A DNA stretch of 64,000 nt from assembly GCF_007827275.1 (NCBI RefSeq), contig NZ_VISE01000001.1:2480001-2544000 (forward strand), read 5' to 3'. Both the position numbers and the translations under genes were made by a program. This document shows, in pieces, positions 16,845 through 25,629 of this stretch (the first letter of the stretch is position 1; each line of letters opens with the position of its first letter). The stretch comes from Gillisia sp. Hel_I_86. GTDB taxonomy: Bacteria; Bacteroidota; Bacteroidia; Flavobacteriales; Flavobacteriaceae. The notes under the pieces were generated by a model that did no database searches, was not told the origin of the DNA, and was given only the letters and a program-made list of their open reading frames with translations.

Positions 16845-17385
16845 TATGCACTTTAGTACATTTCGCTTTAGCTTCTAAAAAGACCTATCTTTGGGTTTAT
16901 GCCAGATCAGAGAACAAATGGCCATAGCGTTTCAAGATTAACTGCCTATATAGTTTGGAGTACCAAGTACCGCTACGATGTTCTAGGGGATATTCAAATA
17001 CGGTGCAGGACGTTGTTGCTAGAGATATGTGAATCGGAAGATGTATTGATATTGAAAGGGGTAGTTTCACAAGACCACGTTCACATGCATGTAGAATATC
17101 GCCCATCACTATCGATGAGCACTCTTGTAAAGCGAATGAAAGGACGCAGTTCACGAAAGCTACAGCAGGAATTCCCAGAGTTAAAAAAACGATATTGGGG
17201 CAGGCATTTTTGGGGGATAGGCTATGGGTGCTGGAGCACTGGGAATATTACAGATGAGATGGTCAATGAATATTTGGAGCACCATCGAAAACCCAACGAT
17301 GGGGATGGCACCAATTTTATAATTGAGAAATAGCCGCATGTGTGACTTTAGTCACGAGCCGAAACTATGGACTTGTAGTCCATAG
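16845..17385 (+). mobile_element. IS200-type element (solo tnpA), copy 1
   Basis: One Y1 transposase gene is present without a tnpB partner. Downstream are hairpins typical of subterminal IS200/IS605 ends: GTGAC-TTTA-GTCAC (17342-17355), and CTATGGAC-TTGTA-GTCCATAG (17365-17385). A third small hairpin, GTGGT...ACCAC, follows (17385-17400). The left end is not clear; an imperfect fold lies near 16845-16860. A TATCTTTG box (16886-16893) ends 5 bases before the gene start. Confidence 0.7.
16899..17333 (+). CDS. tnpA: IS200/IS605-family Y1 transposase (TnpA)
   Basis: The single-strand DNA transposase has 144 residues. The HUH metal site is DHVHMHVEY (His60, His62). The catalytic Tyr is probably Tyr125 in ITDEMVNEYLEHH. 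The ending (GDGTNFIIEK) matches the class of slightly diverged IS200 copies in Bacteroidota. The gene is intact. The very short distance between the TATCTTTG promoter-like box and the ATG suggests a nearly leaderless transcript. Confidence 0.92.
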   Translation: MPDQRTNGHSVSRLTAYIVWSTKYRYDVLGDIQIRCRTLLLEICESEDVLILKGVVSQDHVHMHVEYRPSLSMSTLVKRMKGRSSRKLQQEFPELKKRYWGRHFWGIGYGCWSTGNITDEMVNEYLEHHRKPNDGDGTNFIIEK

Positions 17386-17465
17386 TGGTTCATTGACCAC
17401 GATCATAGTGATGCTGGTGGCATTCCAGAGGTGACCACAAATAGGATGCTGAGCAGGTTGTTTTT

Positions 17466-17510
17466 GTGTTGAATTTCTACTGAAGCAAAGCTTCATCAAA
17501 AATTCAACAC
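17466..17510. repeat. nested inverted repeat in a gene-free gap
   Basis: The outer stem GTGTTGAATTT (17466-17476) pairs with AAATTCAACAC (17500-17510). An inner stem, GAAGC-AAA-GCTTC, sits between them. It could be a terminator for the plus strand, but no U-run follows. The gap 17386-17820 otherwise holds no gene I can support. Confidence 0.5.
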
Positions 17511-17820
17511 GTTAAAATTTTATAAGAATGAAATAAGAGAAATTTAAATATTAAATTTGAGAGAGAGAGAAGATTATTGCTTTTCATAGGAACCCATGTT
17601 GTAAACTGGAAAAACTCCAGCAATATTGTTTTGACAACCTAAACCAACTAGCTCAATTTTTATTTTAATTGGAGATTTACATAAAATTTCACAGTCGTTT
17701 AGAAGGTATTTTTCAGAACTACTTTAAAAATAATCATTCTCTTTAATTACAATTTTCAGCTCCAAAGAGGAGTCGGTTTTTCTAGATAAATATTCTTACA
17801 TTTTTAATTTTTCCTTTTCG

Positions 17821-19146
17821 CTATTCCAATTTTTTTAGTTGTTCAAGTGCTTGCTCATTTTCAGGGTTTAGTTCTAAACTTTTTTTGTAATTTTTAATTG
17901 CTTCCTCATTCTGTCCTGCCTGTACCTGAAAGTCCGCTAAAAAACTATAAGGATACCATTGGTCAGGGTATGCTTGAACCATAAGTTTTAAAAGGTCAAT
18001 TGCTTTATCAGTCTGACCTTGTGTTGCATACTTTTCCGCATACTCGAAAGTATTTCTATCAATAATGTTATTACCAAGTTCAGTAAGTTTTTTACTCGCC
18101 TTCTCAAAACCTTGTTCATTGTAGGTTTTTATAACTTGTTCTGTATTTAAAAACTGTTCTATTTCTGGTGTGTTACCAAAAAACACTTTTCTAATATGCG
18201 TTCTCACTTGAGCCCAACCATCATTAGGACTTCTGTTAGACATTGTAATAATGATTAGAGGTTCTCCAACTACCATATCTAATTCTCCCGAAATTCCAGG
18301 TGCTCCGCCATTGTGTCCATATATTTTGGTTCCATTTAAATCTCTCAAACTCATTCCATATCCGTAATTATTGTTAAAATTGTTCGTAATCATTGATGAA
18401 AATGACTCTTTATTTACAAGTTCAGAATTTTGAAAGGCAAGTGCGAATTTTTGTAAATCTTCGACGGTTGAATTGCCACCACCTGCCGAACTTAACAAAG
18501 GTCCTGTAGATGGCATATTTGCTGGTGTGAATACGTTTTTGGTCAAATAGGCACTATAGTTTTTACCTGTAATTTTTTCTATGATTAGACCTAAAACAAT
18601 ATAACCTGCATTGCTGTATCTCATTCTTTCTCCGGGTTTAAATTCTAATGGGTCATTTATAAAAAAAGGTAAAAAGTCTGCTAAATTTTTAATAGAATCT
18701 TTGTTTTCATCGAATTCAGGACTGAAAAAATCTCCTAAACCTGATGTATGGGTCAACAATTGTTGAATGGTAATACTTTTAGCTTCGTCATTTGGGTAAT
18801 CAGGTAATAGCTCTCCAATTGTTTTGTCAAGTGTAATTTTATCTTTTTCATTTAATTGCATTATTGAAACTGCCGTGAACATTTTCCCCATTGAAGCCAA
18901 ATCATATTTTGTGTTTAGCGCATTAGTTTCTTTGTTTGATTCATTAAATCCGTAGGCTTTTTGGATTAATATGTTTTTACCGTCTGCAATTAAAATTGTT
19001 CCATTAAAATTTTTTCCCAACTCGGTGCTATCTAAAAGCACTTTTACTTCTTTTACTTTTTCTGAATATTTGGAATTTGTATTGACTGTTGTTTTACAGG
19101 AATATAAAATCCCAACACATAGAAATGCAATGATTATGTTTTTCAT
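17821..19146 (-). CDS. serine hydrolase (class C beta-lactamase-like) lipoprotein with C-terminal TPR region
   Basis: The product has 441 residues. The lipoprotein signal ends LYSC (Cys17), so it is membrane-anchored outside the cytoplasm. The penicillin-binding-protein fold has all three catalytic motifs: SxxK as Ser85-Met-Gly-Lys88, YxN as Tyr177-Ser-Asn179, and HNG at 278-280 in place of KTG. HxG types are usual for esterases and D-peptide hydrolases rather than true beta-lactamases. Residues about 355-441 hold two or three TPR units (EYAEKYATQGQTDKAIDLL, then AGQNEEAIKNYKKSLELNP). The start overlaps the stop of the marR gene by 4 bases, so the two are one operon and probably under its control. 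Confidence 0.88.
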   Translation of the reverse strand: MKNIIIAFLCVGILYSCKTTVNTNSKYSEKVKEVKVLLDSTELGKNFNGTILIADGKNILIQKAYGFNESNKETNALNTKYDLASMGKMFTAVSIMQLNEKDKITLDKTIGELLPDYPNDEAKSITIQQLLTHTSGLGDFFSPEFDENKDSIKNLADFLPFFINDPLEFKPGERMRYSNAGYIVLGLIIEKITGKNYSAYLTKNVFTPANMPSTGPLLSSAGGGNSTVEDLQKFALAFQNSELVNKESFSSMITNNFNNNYGYGMSLRDLNGTKIYGHNGGAPGISGELDMVVGEPLIIITMSNRSPNDGWAQVRTHIRKVFFGNTPEIEQFLNTEQVIKTYNEQGFEKASKKLTELGNNIIDRNTFEYAEKYATQGQTDKAIDLLKLMVQAYPDQWYPYSFLADFQVQAGQNEEAIKNYKKSLELNPENEQALEQLKKLE

Positions 19147-19583
19147 TTTGATGTATTTAAAATTATTTTATTTAGTGTATTTAAAAGGTCTTCTTTTTCT
19201 TGTTCGTTTAAGTTTTCCGAAGCTGTTTCTCTATTTTTCTTTATTATTGGAAGGGCTAATTCCAAAATTTGTTTACCCTTATTAGTTAATTTCAAATTTT
19301 TTTTTCTTCGGTCTTCTTTATTTTCTTCACGAAGTAAGAATTCTCTTTTTACCAAGAGTTCTGTCATACGAGTTATAGAAGCAACATCCTTAAATAAGAG
19401 TTCTGCTAATTTCACTTGGCTTGTATTAGGTCTTTGGTCTATTTGAATCAATAGTAGAATTTGGTTGATAGTTATAGAGTAGCCGAGTTCATTTAAATTG
19501 TTTTGCGCCATTGTTCGATATTGCTTAATGGTTTTTTCTATTTGGTAGAAAATAGTGTTTTCTGGATTTTGAAAGTTTTTCAT
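19143..19583 (-). CDS. MarR-family transcriptional regulator
   Basis: The regulator has 146 residues with the winged-helix core: helix-turn-helix around residues 55-80 (TSQVKLAELLFKDVASITRMTELLVKREFL) and the wing LLREENKEDRRKKNLKLTNKGKQILE. It is the first gene of an operon with the serine hydrolase (4-base overlap). MarR proteins usually repress their own operon and release DNA when they bind a small phenolic or similar ligand; the ligand here is unknown. The codon use is AT-rich like the neighbouring accessory genes. Confidence 0.92.
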   Translation of the reverse strand: MKNFQNPENTIFYQIEKTIKQYRTMAQNNLNELGYSITINQILLLIQIDQRPNTSQVKLAELLFKDVASITRMTELLVKREFLLREENKEDRRKKNLKLTNKGKQILELALPIIKKNRETASENLNEQEKEDLLNTLNKIILNTSK

Positions 19584-19801
19584 ATAACTAATTGATGTAA
19601 ATATTATTGATATATCAAATATATGAATAAATTTTTATATGTAATTTCTTTTGAAGTTTTAAGTCAGAAAAACAGTCGCTCAATTTATCAATTTTCTGTA
19701 CTTATATTTTTTTTGGTCTCTTTTTATTCTTTGGGGATATCTCGGATCAAATTGGGTTCTTCGTCACTTTTGGTGAAAAAATCATTAATTATTTACACGA
19801 T

Positions 19802-20269
19802 CTAATCGAGTGGGACATACCCTTTTCCGTTTTGGGACTCCAGCCCAATCTTTTCAAGTAATTTATATATAGTTGTGGCTGTAAATTCGGTTTTATATTC
19901 TTTATTGATCCATTTTAAAAGTAAAGGCCCTGTCCATCGCTTGGATGTGTACCCATATTCAGATGGAGCGGTATTCAAAATAGTCTGCCGAATATGATCT
20001 AATTCTTTTTTGTTTAAGCTAGCTTTTCTACCACGCCCCACTTTGTCTTTGAGCCCTTCTATTCCCTGATGTTTAAATCTATGTACCCAGTTTAGCACCT
20101 GTTTAAAGCTTACCTGATAGATATCGGCCACCTCTCTGCTGGATTTTCCCTGGTGGATCAGGTAAACCATTTGCAACCTTAGAGCTACTCTATATTCTTG
20201 TCTGCTTTTGAGAATATTTTTGATCTCTTGAGGGTTTAATTCTTTCGGGTCTAACGTGTTTTTTGCCAT
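19802..20269 (-). CDS. helix-turn-helix protein resembling an IS630 transposase N-terminus
   Basis: The product has 155 residues. Residues 20-75 carry the first helix-turn-helix (VALRLQMVYLIHQGKSSREVADIYQVSFKQVLNWVHRF), followed by the linker GIEGLKDKVGRGRKASL and a second winged helix (GYTSKRWTGPLLLKWINKEY ... TTIYKLLEKIGL). This is the two-part DNA-binding region of IS630/Tc1 proteins with no catalytic domain; the stop follows GKGYVPLD. It lies inside the ISL3-type element, 25 bases from the left end repeat, and is divergent from the transposase. It may bind the element's ends or its central promoter and regulate transposition. It could also be a remnant of another element. Confidence 0.8.
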   Translation of the reverse strand: MAKNTLDPKELNPQEIKNILKSRQEYRVALRLQMVYLIHQGKSSREVADIYQVSFKQVLNWVHRFKHQGIEGLKDKVGRGRKASLNKKELDHIRQTILNTAPSEYGYTSKRWTGPLLLKWINKEYKTEFTATTIYKLLEKIGLESQNGKGYVPLD

Positions 20270-20343
20270 TATTTTTCTTCTAAAAGAATATAAATATACA
20301 CATTAATTGTATAATTTAATAGGGTGTTTTTAAACTATGTACT

Positions 20344-21945
20344 ATGCTTTCCTGCAAATTAAAAATTAATCAAATTGCTGTATTCCATACTGATACAAAA
20401 ATCATTTTCTCTATTCTTCCAAAACAAAAGCGCAGTAGCTGCCCTTTATGTAACAAATATGGCAATCGTATTCATAGTCATTATGTTCGAAGTTTAGCAG
20501 ATCTTCCAATATCAGGAAAATTGGTACAATTACAGCTCAGGGCAAGAAAGTTTTTCTGCCGTAATAAAAGCTGTCCGCGAAAAATATTTACAGAACGCTT
20601 TAGCCAGGATATTCTGCCTTATGCAAGGCGCTTATGCCGTTCCATTGATGTGCTGCGTAGCATAGGCCTGGAAGTAGGTGGAAACAAAGGGGCATTGATT
20701 AGTCGTATTGCAGGTAACCCGGTGAGTTCCTCGACCATCTTGCGCCTAATTCAACAGTTGGAAATAGAAGGGACAACTACTACTTCTGGAGTCATAGGAG
20801 TGGATGATTGGGCATTTAAGAAAGGAAGGAACTATGGGACCATCATTGTAGATCTTGAACGTAAGAAGGTTGTCGACTTATTACCGGATAGAGAAGCAGA
20901 TACGTTGAAGCAGTGGCTTCTAAAGCATCCAGAAATTCATACAGTATCACGGGATCGCGCCAGTGCCTATTCGAAGGGAACTAAAGAAGGTACCAAAGAG
21001 GCCATCGAGGTAGCTGACAGATATCACCTCCATGTAAACCTTAGGGATGCTTTTAAAAGGGTACTTCACAAGCACAGTACAACTTTGAAAGCGGCCTTTA
21101 TAGCTTTTAGCCGTCCGGGCAATAGAGAACCTCTATTGGAAGAAGAAAAGGCTCGTTCACTGCCAACACCTAAATGTACATCAAACTCACAGCGACAAAT
21201 GAAATTTGAAAAGGCAAAGGAACTTCATCAGCAAGGATATAGGATAAAAACAATTGCCAAAATGCTTCAAGCCGGCCCCCGAACCATCGGGAAGTACATT
21301 CAGCATGACGAATTCCCGAAACGACAAGCGCCTGTACTACAAGTAACTATGACTAATTTTCATGAGTTCAGGGAATACCTTTCGAAATTTTACGGGAAAC
21401 AGGACTATCCAACCTTATACAAAAATATCCGCGATAAAGGGTTTAATGGGAAGTATACCCAATTTTGCAGTAATATGAATCAGTTTATTAAGCCTGACTC
21501 TGACAATATTTTTTTGCCAAAATTATCACCAATAAAAACCTGGTCAACCTCGAAGATTTCCTTTATGGTATTACAGCCAGAAGACCGATTAAAAAAGACG
21601 GATCAGGCTTTTCTGAAATTCCTGTATAACAAAGCGCCGGAAATTAAAGCCGCCGTAGAAATGGCCGTGCAATTTAAAAGCCTCTTCAAAAATAAAGAGG
21701 AAGGACCATTAGAAAGTTGGTTAACCCGCGCACTGCAACCTGAATCAGAATTACGGAGTTTTGCCCGAGGGGTCAAACACGATTATAGTGCCATAAATCA
21801 AGTGGTAATATCAGTCATAAGTAATGGGCAGGTGGAAGGACAGGTCAATAAATTGAAAAATATCAAACGAATGATGTATGGCAGAGCCAACTTTCCGCTT
21901 CTAAAGAAAATGGTATTACATGAAAGTATGGTTCACCAAAAGTGA
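20344..21945 (+). CDS. ISL3-family transposase
   Basis: The product has 533 residues and appears complete. An N-terminal zinc-binding region (SSCPLCNKYGNRIHSHY, then KFFCRNKSCPRKIF) is followed by HTH segments and the DDE domain. The catalytic Asp residues lie in GVIGVDDWAFKKG (near residue 153) and TVSRDRASAYSKG (near 202). The Glu lies in SNGQVEGQVNKLKNIKRMMYGRA (near 508). The gene stops 10 bases before the right end of the element. With both ends intact, it could be active. Confidence 0.95.
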   Translation: MLSCKLKINQIAVFHTDTKIIFSILPKQKRSSCPLCNKYGNRIHSHYVRSLADLPISGKLVQLQLRARKFFCRNKSCPRKIFTERFSQDILPYARRLCRSIDVLRSIGLEVGGNKGALISRIAGNPVSSSTILRLIQQLEIEGTTTTSGVIGVDDWAFKKGRNYGTIIVDLERKKVVDLLPDREADTLKQWLLKHPEIHTVSRDRASAYSKGTKEGTKEAIEVADRYHLHVNLRDAFKRVLHKHSTTLKAAFIAFSRPGNREPLLEEEKARSLPTPKCTSNSQRQMKFEKAKELHQQGYRIKTIAKMLQAGPRTIGKYIQHDEFPKRQAPVLQVTMTNFHEFREYLSKFYGKQDYPTLYKNIRDKGFNGKYTQFCSNMNQFIKPDSDNIFLPKLSPIKTWSTSKISFMVLQPEDRLKKTDQAFLKFLYNKAPEIKAAVEMAVQFKSLFKNKEEGPLESWLTRALQPESELRSFARGVKHDYSAINQVVISVISNGQVEGQVNKLKNIKRMMYGRANFPLLKKMVLHESMVHQK

Positions 21946-22029
21946 CGAAGAACCCCATTACTCCGAAATAGCCAGAATATGTTACTTTATGGCATATTCT
22001 TTGTCTTTAATCTTTTATTAAAACAATAC

Positions 22030-23217
22030 ATGAAAAATTACATACTTTTTATTTCATTTTTATTTTTAACAAAAAATGTTGTTTCACAAAACTATGTACT
22101 TGATTTAAATAACAAAAAACCTATTGAATCTGTACATATTTTATATAATAATAATGGTTTAATTACTAATGAAGATGGTTACTTTGAGATTCCTAAAGAA
22201 AAAAACATAGATAGTATATTTCTATCTCATTTGTCATTTAAACCAAAATGGATAATCTTTTCAGATATCAAAAAGAATGATACAATTTATTTACAAGAAT
22301 CTCCAATAATCTTAGACGAAGTTGTTTTGAAAAAGTTTAAAGTAAGAGATACAATTTTAAAAGCTATTTATAATATTGATAAAAATTATCTTAATGCCCC
22401 TCATAATTCATTTGGTTTTTACAGGCAGTCTTTGAAAGAAGATTCAAAAGGTATTGAAATGGTTGAAGTTGATTTTATTAGTTATATTGAAAATAAAAAT
22501 TCAGTATATTCTACAAAAATCACCAATGCAAGACGTACAAAAAATTATTCTAAAATTGAATTTAATACCATTGGAGGCGTTTTTACTGTAATTGAAAAAG
22601 GTGATTTTGTTAAACAGCAATCTTATTTTTTAAATCCTAACAATGTCAATAATTATTCATATATATACGAAGGTCAAATTAAGTACCAAGGGCTTGAAAT
22701 TTATAAAATACGGTTTTTTCCTAAAAATAAAGATGACCTAAAATTTATAAGAAAAGGGGAATTATACATTGATACGAAATCGTTAGCCTTTGTTGAGATT
22801 AATTACAGTGTTGATGAAGCAAAGTTAAATACTATTATGAAGCTAGAACTAAAAAATGCTAAAATCAATAATCGTAAGCCTTTTTTCATATTAAAAAACC
22901 TTAATAATATAATTAGATACAAGTTAACAGATGACAACAAATGGGCTTTATCCTCAATTGAAGCAAAGAGCAATAAAACTGGTAGCTTTAAAGATTTAAG
23001 CCATACATATACTTTAAATGCTAAACTTGTAATAAATCATATTAAAACAAATAATGTGAATCCTTTTAAGACTAACTATAATCTTTCTAAAGATTTCAGT
23101 AAAGCAGTTAGAAGGTTTGATAATTTAGATGATTGGGGAAATAATTTCAAACTTTCTTTATCAAATGATGAAAAAAGAATTTTAAACGATATCTATGAAA
23201 AAAAGAAGAACAATTAG
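22030..23217 (+). CDS. secreted protein with carboxypeptidase-like regulatory domain
   Basis: The product has 395 residues. The ATG at 22030 (MKNYILFISFLFLTKNVVSQ) gives a proper signal peptide; an upstream ATG at 21979 does not. Residues 20-95 resemble the CarboxypepD_reg-like beta-sandwich (LDLNNKKPIESVHILYNNNGLITNEDGYF ... IILDEVVLKK). The remaining 300 residues are beta-rich with no recognisable catalytic motif, similar in style to short DUF5686-like proteins. The region is visibly richer in A+T than the backbone, a sign of transfer. It overlaps the next gene by 23 bases. Confidence 0.75.
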   Translation: MKNYILFISFLFLTKNVVSQNYVLDLNNKKPIESVHILYNNNGLITNEDGYFEIPKEKNIDSIFLSHLSFKPKWIIFSDIKKNDTIYLQESPIILDEVVLKKFKVRDTILKAIYNIDKNYLNAPHNSFGFYRQSLKEDSKGIEMVEVDFISYIENKNSVYSTKITNARRTKNYSKIEFNTIGGVFTVIEKGDFVKQQSYFLNPNNVNNYSYIYEGQIKYQGLEIYKIRFFPKNKDDLKFIRKGELYIDTKSLAFVEINYSVDEAKLNTIMKLELKNAKINNRKPFFILKNLNNIIRYKLTDDNKWALSSIEAKSNKTGSFKDLSHTYTLNAKLVINHIKTNNVNPFKTNYNLSKDFSKAVRRFDNLDDWGNNFKLSLSNDEKRILNDIYEKKKNN

Positions 23218-23578
23218 CCTTTTATTTTTTTTAGTTATCATTAATAGTTTTGTTTTTGCTCAAAAAGGTAAACCAAGTATAATGATTGACACTACTTTAG
23301 TGCAATTTATTGGCGACTCTACTTTAACAAATTTCATTTTTAATTTTAAACTATCTAAAACTGTTGATTTTAATCCATTTGAATATACACGAAATATGAA
23401 AGAGCAACTGAAATCGTATAACCTTGTTATTTATGGTACTGATGAGATTATAAATGGTAAAGCTTTTTTTACACCAAAGTACTTAGGTAAATCGTTTTTT
23501 AAAGATTGGTATGTTGTTTATCAAAATGATTTAAAAAAATATTTACCCAAGCCACCTGACTTATTAAATAGGCAATAA
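23195..23578 (+). CDS. small secreted protein of unknown function
   Basis: The product has 127 residues. A signal peptide (MKKRRTISLLFFLVIINSFVFAQ) is followed by about 105 residues with no domain I recognise (KPSIMIDTTLVQFIGDST ... LNRQ). The start lies 23 bases inside the previous gene, so translation is probably coupled. The next gene begins 21 bases later. The three share the same strong AT bias and seem to be one unit. Confidence 0.65.
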   Translation: MKKRRTISLLFFLVIINSFVFAQKGKPSIMIDTTLVQFIGDSTLTNFIFNFKLSKTVDFNPFEYTRNMKEQLKSYNLVIYGTDEIINGKAFFTPKYLGKSFFKDWYVVYQNDLKKYLPKPPDLLNRQ

Positions 23579-23599
23579 CACACCTATATAACTAATACT

Positions 23600-24289
23600 T
23601 TGATGATAAAAACTAATCCAAACTACTGTGAAATAACAAAAGGGAAAGACGAATTAATAAAATGTATTAAACTTGCCATATCTTCTTATTTAAAATCAAA
23701 ATCTTATCCTATAAAAGTTATTGAAGAAATTGTAAATGAAAAATTTATATCTTCTAATCCAAGTTATTATTTATACTACCCATATTTATTTAATGATTAT
23801 TTTCAGGTTAAAAACAAAGAAACTTTAAACTTATTGTCAATATCAGGTATTCTATACTACAAGGCAATAATTTTAATTGATGATATTTTTGACAATAAAG
23901 ATAGTAAATACAAATTTCAAAAGTTTTTTATAGCTAATATCTGTCAAGAGGAGACTATCAAAATTTTGAGTTCTTTATTTTCTGCAAACTCAGATTTTTG
24001 GAAAACGTGGAATGTTAGAAAATTTGAATATGCTAAAGCATATAGACTTGATAAAAATCTAAAAAGTATTCAGAATTTTAGTGAGTTTGTGGTTTTAGCT
24101 GACTACAAAAGTGCTTTTGGTAAAATTGCTATTGATTGCCTTTTTTATTTGTCAAATAAAAAAGAGAAAACTATGTACAAGGCTCTCTTAGAGTCACATA
24201 ATCTTTTTTATGCGGGCTTTCGGATTATGGATGACATAATAGACTACACGGAGGATGTGAAAAATGGGCAATTTAATATTTCAAAATAG
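23600..24289 (+). pseudogene. class I isoprenoid-synthase-like gene, 3' end lost to an IS4-type insertion
   Basis: The frame has 229 codons. It shows features of the all-alpha polyprenyl-synthase/terpene-synthase fold: an Asp-rich IDDIFDNKD (near residue 95), ADYKSAFGKIAIDCLFYLS (near 170), and a second Asp motif, RIMDDIIDYTEDVKNGQFNI, near the end. The metal-binding DDxxD-type motifs suggest diphosphate substrate use. The frame ends in NISK just where the IS4-type element begins, so the last part of a roughly 280-330 residue protein is probably missing. The remainder is not found beyond the element. The substrate is unknown. Confidence 0.6.
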
Positions 24290-25460
24290 TACTCATGCCT
24301 TAATTTGAGTTGTTAAATAAGTCCAGTTGTTCTTTGTCATTTTGATTTGTTTGATATTCGGTTAAGATTTCGTTTAAAGGAGTTTTATCGAATACTGAGG
24401 TTCCTAATATTTGCACGATTTGATAAATTGAGAGGTTGCTTTTCATTTCATGTTTCGCACGCGCCACAATAAGATAGGTGCATATGGCAACCCAGATGTG
24501 GATATTGACTGCGTTTTCGGACTGTCCCCATAATTTTTTTTTATGGTTAAGTTCTGTTTTATCCATTTGAAGAAAGTCTCTATTTGCCATCTGTTACGGT
24601 AAAGTTTGGCTATTTCTAGAGCTGGTACTTCATGGTTATTAGACAGAAAAGTAAGCAGGATATCGTTTTGATCATCGTAATATTCAACCAGTCGTAGCGG
24701 GTCGGGATAAAGTTTACTTGATTTATTCCCAGCTAAAAGGATCGTCTTATCGCTTTTCAGTCCAAATCTCAGATCGATGTTGTAATTATTTTCAATAAAA
24801 GTATAATCCATCGTAGTCTTTGCTTTGGAAACGAAAAAGGCACCCATTTCCTGCATGTGATACAACGCAGCGAAATCTATATATGCTTTATCCATCAGGT
24901 AAATTGCTCCAGTTACAGGAACCAATACATCCAATAGGTTGCTGTCGTGATATTTACCATCGGTAATCATTGCAAAAGAGGGAATACTAGCTCTAAGGTC
25001 CAATAATGTGTGCGTTTTTATAGCACCACGAGAATATTTTCCTGGAGCCCAACTAAAAAGTTTCAAGCTCAACGAGATTGTTGTTGAATCCAATGCAAAT
25101 ACCTCATTTTTAAGATCGATATTGGGAATTGGGAAATCAGCGTACATTGGCCTGACTTGGTCTATCAAATACTGACCGAAGTCTGCAAATATCCTCCAAT
25201 CCCTGCGTTCATTGGCCCGTGATATACTGGATTGATTAACTCGTTCTTTGATCCCGAGATGGTACAGCTTGTTTTGATGGGCTTTCAGGCAAGTACAAAT
25301 ATCACGTAACGAGTTTCGGGAAGTTAGCTGACCAAAAAATAATTGAATAAATGGGTTCCAACAATTGAACTCTCTTGTTCCGTGGTCTCCATTGTATTTA
25401 GAAACGCACTTTTCAAACTCGTAGCGGTTGATAAACTGCAATAGTTAAGCAAAAATATAG
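24290..25460 (-). mobile_element. IS4-type insertion sequence
   Basis: It carries an IS4-family transposase on the minus strand, broken by a frameshift. I could not find convincing terminal inverted repeats. The left limit is set by the truncated isoprenoid-synthase gene (near 24290) and the right limit by the region just upstream of the transposase start (25441), so the ends are approximate. Confidence 0.7.
24300..25441 (-). pseudogene. IS4-family transposase, frameshifted at a nine-base A run
   Basis: The N-terminal 300 residues read MQFINRYEFEKCVSKYNGD... with the DDE blocks FALDSTTISLSLKLFSW (first Asp), YLMDKAYIDFAAL (second Asp) and LYRNRWQIETFFKWIKQNL (Glu). The frame then runs out of register after KQNLTIKK. 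The correct continuation, LWGQSENAVNIHIWVAICTYL, lies in another frame ending at 24300 (DLFNNSN). The change falls in a run of nine T on the plus strand (24534-24542), that is nine A in the mRNA. This is either a replication slip that kills the gene or a slippery site used for frameshifting. DUF4372-type N-terminus and length fit a full IS4 transposase. Confidence 0.85.
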
Positions 25461-25629
25461 TTCCCTGTATTCATTAGCTTGCCTTAAAAAAGGGCAAAGC
25501 TACAGATCAATTCAAATCAAAAAATCAAAAAACGTATATAAGTATTTTATTATCAGTTAATTGTGAGTTTTTTAAAAAAATCAACGCATCACTGGTATTT
25601 TGTACATTAAGAACAGCATCCTAAATATC

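Larger units (their letters stand above)
19754..21955 (+). mobile_element. ISL3-type element with a divergent passenger HTH gene (2202 bp)
   Basis: Perfect 24-bp terminal inverted repeats occur at 19754-19777 (starting GGGTTCTTCGTCAC) and 21932-21955 (ending GTGACGAAGAACCC). No 8-bp target duplication is visible in the flanks (ATCAAATT left, CATTACTC right). Besides the ISL3 transposase it encodes a separate IS630-like helix-turn-helix protein on the opposite strand, divergent from a 74-bp central gap. Confidence 0.9.

Noticed and set aside
17821-19146. True class C beta-lactamase
   Set aside because: HNG replaces the KTG motif and a TPR tail is present, so a peptidase or esterase role is more likely.
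19623-19753. Plus-strand frame MNKFLYVISFEVLSQ... running into the ISL3-type element
   Set aside because: It could be a 43-codon 5' remnant of a membrane protein gene cut by the insertion, but no continuation is found on the right side and the AT-rich bias makes chance frames common.
24443-24590. Two overlapping minus-strand frames as separate genes
   Set aside because: They are the two halves of one IS4-type transposase separated by a frameshift.
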